64,000 bases of DNA from Casuarina equisetifolia (Eukaryota > Streptophyta > Magnoliopsida > Fagales > Casuarinaceae). Location of the stretch: the NCBI GenBank assembly GCA_028551475.1, contig CM052362.1, forward strand, positions 17,218,021-17,282,020. Direction: 5' to 3'. The notes beneath the pieces are model-generated. The model was not told the DNA's origin. It made no database searches and worked only from the letters and a program-made list of their open reading frames with translations. Shown piece after piece: positions 60,045 through 64,000 of the stretch (position 1 is its first letter; the number at the start of each line of letters is the position of its first letter). A program made the translations under genes and the position numbers.

Positions 60045-60397
60045 TGTTGGAAGATTAAAATATCAAGTCTCACATTGGGTAAGGCGACAGGAGAGCCTGG
60101 CCTTATAAGCTTCCGTTAACAATCCACTATTGCACAGTTCTGTGTTTTAGTTGGGCCCTTTTAATTTCTAATATGGTATCGGAGCCGGCCTTGTGTCCTG
60201 CCTACCTTGGTGTGGTCCCTCTAGACTGGTCTCACCTCTCACCGCGCCTAACGTGAGACTGCGGGGGAGTGTTGGAGGATTAAAATATCCAGTCCCACAT
60301 TGGGTAAGGTGACAAGAGAGCCTGACCTTATAAGCTTCCGCTAGCAACCCACTATTGCACAGTTCTGTATTTTAGTTGGGCCCTTCAATTTCTAATA
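60045..60397 (+). mobile_element. Complete TRIM retrotransposon, family A copy 2 (353 bp)
   Basis: 5' LTR 60045-60173 (129 bp) and 3' LTR 60270-60397 (128 bp) are nearly identical; both start TGTTGGA and end TTTCTAATA. The 96-bp interior opens with the PBS TGGTATCGGAGCC directly after the 5' LTR (complementary to initiator-Met tRNA, one mismatch to TGGTATCAGAGC). It closes with a purine tract GCGGGGGAG directly before the 3' LTR. A perfect 5-bp target duplication ATCTT flanks it (60040-60044 and 60398-60402). It encodes no protein, so it must have been mobilised by another element's enzymes. The same family is at 30309-30646. Confidence 0.95.
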
Positions 60398-61840
60398 ATC
60401 TTGGAAGCTTCATGCTTTGGAAGCTCCTCATGTTCTTTGGCATCCGCATCTCCTTTTGATGTGAATGCCTTCCTGTTTCCTGCCTGAAAGTACCTGTTTT
60501 TGTATCCAATATCTCTTTTTTAGCCTCTCTTCAACACCCTACCTTGTAATCTCTGGTTCAATTCAGTGAGAAACCTTACAGTCTTTGGAGCTAGGTTTAT
60601 TTCTGTTTTCACAATGGGAATATCAACAAGTGCCTAATATTTTGATTCTTGATCGAAAGAATTAATGTTGATGATGAAGCTTTAATCTTCCCAGTTCCCC
60701 CATAAGAAGACGGGGGGCTAAACGTTAACAAATCACCATCGTGAATAGAGGAATTTGCTTAGACTTTGTCTTTTATGTAAAGGATTGTCCTCCATTACTT
60801 TCATAAGTAGTTTGTATCATTTACCAATTCCCATGATTCCCTAATCGAGTCAATTCTCTGATTATGAGACAGGACTTGGCTCAAGGCTCTCCGCCCACAT
60901 AGAACATGCTGTCGGGAAATCAATGTCTAGGGTTATTCATGTATATGTGGAAGTTCGATGGAGGTTAAAAGTAATTCTCAGGTTAGTGATTTAAGTATCC
61001 GAACCCCAACACTAAATGTCAAATGGAAACCTAAGAAAATCCGGGGGTTGTTGACGTCCATTGAATCGGGCCATCTCCCGGAACATGTAGGACAAATAGA
61101 TAGAGAGAGTACAAGAGTTAGGTCTTCAGGTAATAGCCAGTACTTCATTCGTTTTTTTTTTCTTCAGATTTTGTACACCTTGCTTAGTTTTTCTGTTGGC
61201 CAAACCTGGGATTAGATTGAGTTAGTTTATAGGTTAGAACGTAGAGAGCCATTTGTCAAATATAGAGGTTGTCACCAAAATAAAAATGTCTCCCCGCCAT
61301 CGATCAGCTTGTCACATGGCGCTTGGAACTTCTGGGAATTTCCCTGTGACATGTAGCGGTTAGGACTTCACAGTGATTAGCACCTAATGGGGCGTAGAAC
61401 TGTAATCGTAGACATAGATTTGAGGCCGTGACAATGCCACTGCAGTAGTGCGCTATGCATGGAATGAGCTGCTGTTTATGTTAGTTTGATATTTTCTGAG
61501 TCATTTATCAACTAACAAGTATGTTCTGACCATAGTTGGTTTTTCCAATATTTCAAATTTAGGATAATAAACTCAGTCAACAGTAACGATGCGAAATAAT
61601 GAGAATTCTACCGTTTGATTTCGAAAACTTCCCAGGCACTTGGCGCCCAAGAGTTGTCATGAATCTCTTTATGATTCCTGCAAAACAAAGTTTCTAATTC
61701 CATGATACGTAGAGGTGTATTTTGTGGCTGAATCAAATGACATAGAGTTGGATACACAATGTACATCCATAGGAGTATGAGTAATGATTTGTGCTTGCTA
61801 CTTCTTTTTTTTTTTTTAGTGTATTTATACTATCATTAGC
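60398..61840. other. Intergenic, no gene seen
   Basis: The only open frame of note (60958-61215, plus, 85 codons) has no recognisable domain. A T run lies at about 61152-61161. Nothing else is supported. Confidence 0.5.
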
Positions 61841-62133
61841 TGTTGAGGATTGTTTTCAAAAGATAAGATTATTGGGTCTTGTTTAAATGTGAGTTTATCT
61901 CCCCAACTCTTGATGTAGTTTTTGGCCTACACTTTGAAGTTTCTTGATAGAGTATTAGAGTCCAGAATGAGATTAACCTTTAAGTCTTTCCATCTTGAAC
62001 TTTCTTGGTGTGTAGGGAGTGTTGAGAATTATTGTTCTATATTGGAAAGATAGGATCTTTAAGTATTTGTTAAATGTAAATTTGCCTTTCTAACTTATGA
62101 GTTAGTTTTTGAGTGACTTTGGGTTTCTTAAAA
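61841..62133 (+). mobile_element. Second TRIM-like element (family B), degraded
   Basis: Two related ~110-bp segments, 61841 to about 61949 and 62020 to about 62133, both begin TGTTGAG. They share AAAGATA-GAT, TTAAATGT, ATGTAGTTTTTG/GAGTTAGTTTTTG and a CTTTG-GTTTCTT end. Between them lie 70 bp that start with a PBS-like GAGTATTAGAGTCC and end with GTAGGGAG, a short purine tract. The sequence differs from family A. The string ACTATCATT occurs just outside both ends (about 61829 and 62133), possibly related to the target site but not abutting the left TG. Confidence 0.65.
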
Positions 62134-62924
62134 CTATCATTGTATGTGGGGGGACTGATGAGATATTGGGTGCATAGAGTTTTGGATCATGTACATGTTT
62201 TGTACTAAGGGTTCGGGTAACCATGTACTAGAAGAACTTTTGCACCGTGTCAAGAAAAGAAGGAAAAACAAGAAAATATAATTACTTTTAGATGAACAAT
62301 TAGCAAATAAAGATTAACAAAGTTCAATCTAAGGCATTCCCGTTATAGAAAGAAGAAATGATTGGAGGAAGATGTTGGATAGTATCGAATACAAGATGAC
62401 TTGTGGCCCTATATACTCATTCATGAGTTTCAAGTTTACCTTATTATAAAGAAACTAAAAGTTTTCAAAGTTATTTCATAGCTCCAGCTTTAGGAAACTC
62501 TCAAAGGTCTTAAGCATGATAAATCAAACTTATATCATTCACTATTATTTCCACATTCAGTTCTTCCCTATGACATTTGCTTGTCATTGTTTTATTTTAA
62601 TAATTGGCGTTTCTCCCAAGTAAAAATTACTCATAATCAAAATTAATTATCATGTGCAAAATAAAGAGTGGAGAGAAATCTAGGAATGTTGCTAAAGTAC
62701 TTTTACAATCAGTAAAAACTATTATCCTACAGGATTGATGCTAAATGCAGCATGTGGAAGGTATAGATAACAGATTCCCACCAATTATCAAATACATTGA
62801 TCTTTGAAAGCTACATAACATAAACATCCTCCTACACTTCTTTTCTACGATTGAAATTGCGAAGGTTTTCTAATCACATAACAAAAGCAAATAAAAGAGA
62901 ATAAGTCCAAACCAACCAAAATGT
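62134..62924. other. 3' flank of the potassium transporter gene
   Basis: AT-rich. The right side is expected to be the 3' UTR of the minus-strand transporter. No other gene seen. Confidence 0.55.
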
Positions 62925-63841
62925 CTAGACCTCGTATGTCATCCCTACCTTGAGAAGTCGCTTGCGAGGAATCATGAATACTTCATCCGCCTGCCTCAAA
63001 CACCTTTTCAGCCAATTATAACCGTAATTTATAGCTAGTTTCTTCAAGCACGAAGACCCTGTTGAAGCCATCACCTCATTTTCACCCATTAGATGAACAA
63101 TATCCCCACATTTTAGTGCATCATCTACCATTCTCACCTCCCTTTGTATGATTTCTTCGGTAGTCCTTGTGATTTCGTTGTCATCGGACCCATTACACAA
63201 AGATCTGGTCTCTGACAACCTAGACATGAGCACATCTCTTTGTATGAACTCCTTCAACTGATTCACAAATATCTCCTTGAAAGACGTCCACTGAGTTCTT
63301 ACATCCCTATAACCATATCTTACAATACATCGAAAAATGCCAAGCTCATGAGGTTCTATTCGTTCAAACAAAAACCGATCTTCTGCAGGTACTATGTTGA
63401 TGGGTAGTGACTTGATTGAGACGAAGACAAGAATCGAGTGCAAAGTTGGGACATTGGCAACATAATGGGTGAATATTGGGGAGATGCCGTGGACAAGCTC
63501 AGTGTGAAACAGCGCAAGACCGGGGACGCGTTGGATGCTAGGATCAGAGGCTATCTCAACCAACTTCTGAGTAGAAACCTTGTTATCTAGCTCGTACTTG
63601 TACTTCTTGTTGTAGCCGTAATTCCATAAAACCATTATAGTCACCAGAGCGAAGGCGAATAACAACGGAAGGTACCCTCCATCAATAAATTTGTAGAGTA
63701 CGGAGCTCAAAAATAGGAGTTCGAAGAGCCCAATAGTTAGGGCATAGGTGATGATCAAATAGATGCTTGTCTTCCATATCATGATCATGACAAGGACAAG
63801 AAAAGTTGATGTGATTGTAAATACAAATGCCACTGCGATTC
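62925..63841 (-). CDS. HAK/KUP/KT potassium transporter, last exon only (HAK5-like)
   Basis: C-terminal 304 residues of a transporter cut by the window edge. The exon begins at 63841, after an acceptor TTCTTCAACAG, in phase so that the split codon reads G|GA of the conserved AYGIAV site. Three hydrophobic segments follow: IAVAFVFTITSTFLVLVMIM, IYLIITYALTIGLFELLFLS and PLLFAFALVTIMVLW. A cytosolic tail then carries the family blocks RVPGLALFHTELVHGISPIF, HSILVFVSIKSLPI and FRCIVRYGYRDV, ending NWLKRCLRQADEVFMIPRKR and then GMTYEV. These are plasma-membrane K+ uptake carriers, and the tail resembles cluster I (HAK5, high affinity). The remaining exons lie beyond 64000. Confidence 0.94.
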
Positions 63842-64000
63842 CTGTTGAAGAATATTGAGAGAAAATAATTAACATTTCAACATATAGGAAGTGTCAATAT
63901 TCAATCTAGTAGAACTCAAAAGAATGTGGATAGGAATAACGAACTACACACATTAATTGACTACTTTTTCTTCATTTTAGGGTGATTTGTTGCTTTGATG
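63842..64000 (-). other. Intron of the potassium transporter gene, cut by the window end
   Basis: AT-rich sequence upstream (minus strand) of the acceptor at 63842. No donor is reached within the window, so the intron is at least 159 nt. The open frame that runs across this boundary is not coding here. Confidence 0.75.

Noticed and set aside
60045..60397. Calling the small element Cassandra
   Set aside because: Cassandra LTRs carry a 5S rRNA-like segment with Pol III boxes; none is visible here.

Overview
This is nuclear DNA of a flowering plant, most likely a eudicot. The genes carry GT-AG introns and AT-rich intergenic DNA, and the gene set is plant-specific: FPF1, a phi-class glutathione transferase, a HAK/KUP potassium transporter, NF-YB and an SRC2-like C2 protein. 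Repeats include Ty3/gypsy and TRIM retroelements. I cannot name the species.

Layout. About 0-6.6 kb holds one small gene, a flowering-promoting factor 1 homologue (minus), and an intact tRNA-Gly(CCC). From 6.65 to 17.96 kb lies one decayed Ty3/gypsy retrotransposon on the minus strand, with both LTRs, PBS, polypurine tract, gag, protease, RT, RNase H, split integrase and chromodomain remnants. Its integrase region is interrupted by about 5.8-6 kb of foreign DNA. That insert carries a 7-copy 45-bp minisatellite, a degraded PPR gene and a 7-copy ~534-bp tandem array. From 19.4 to 21.0 kb is a separate ~330-bp tandem array.

From 21.7 to 48 kb is a gene-rich stretch. On the minus strand are NIP7 (ribosome biogenesis), a phi GST (3 exons), an SRC2-like C2 protein, a 3-exon gene probably encoding a complex I assembly factor (NDUFAF4-like), and a two-exon ELM2/SANT (RERE-like) nuclear protein. 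On the plus strand is a 7-exon mitochondrial thiamine diphosphate carrier. From 48 to 58.8 kb is mostly AT-rich intergenic DNA with a retroelement ORF1 (DUF4283-like) fragment. At 59.0 kb is an intronless NF-YB5-like gene with a TATA box and a palindromic promoter. The right edge cuts a HAK5-type potassium transporter, leaving only its last exon.

Three very small LTR elements (TRIMs) are visible. Two belong to one family (30.3-30.65 kb minus; 60.05-60.40 kb plus, the latter complete with PBS, polypurine tract and a perfect 5-bp target duplication). The third (61.84-62.13 kb) belongs to a different family.

The genes are ordinary, independently transcribed eukaryotic units with no operon logic. 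The most unusual feature is the nested composite inside the gypsy element. All homology calls are by eye from protein motifs; no database search was run.
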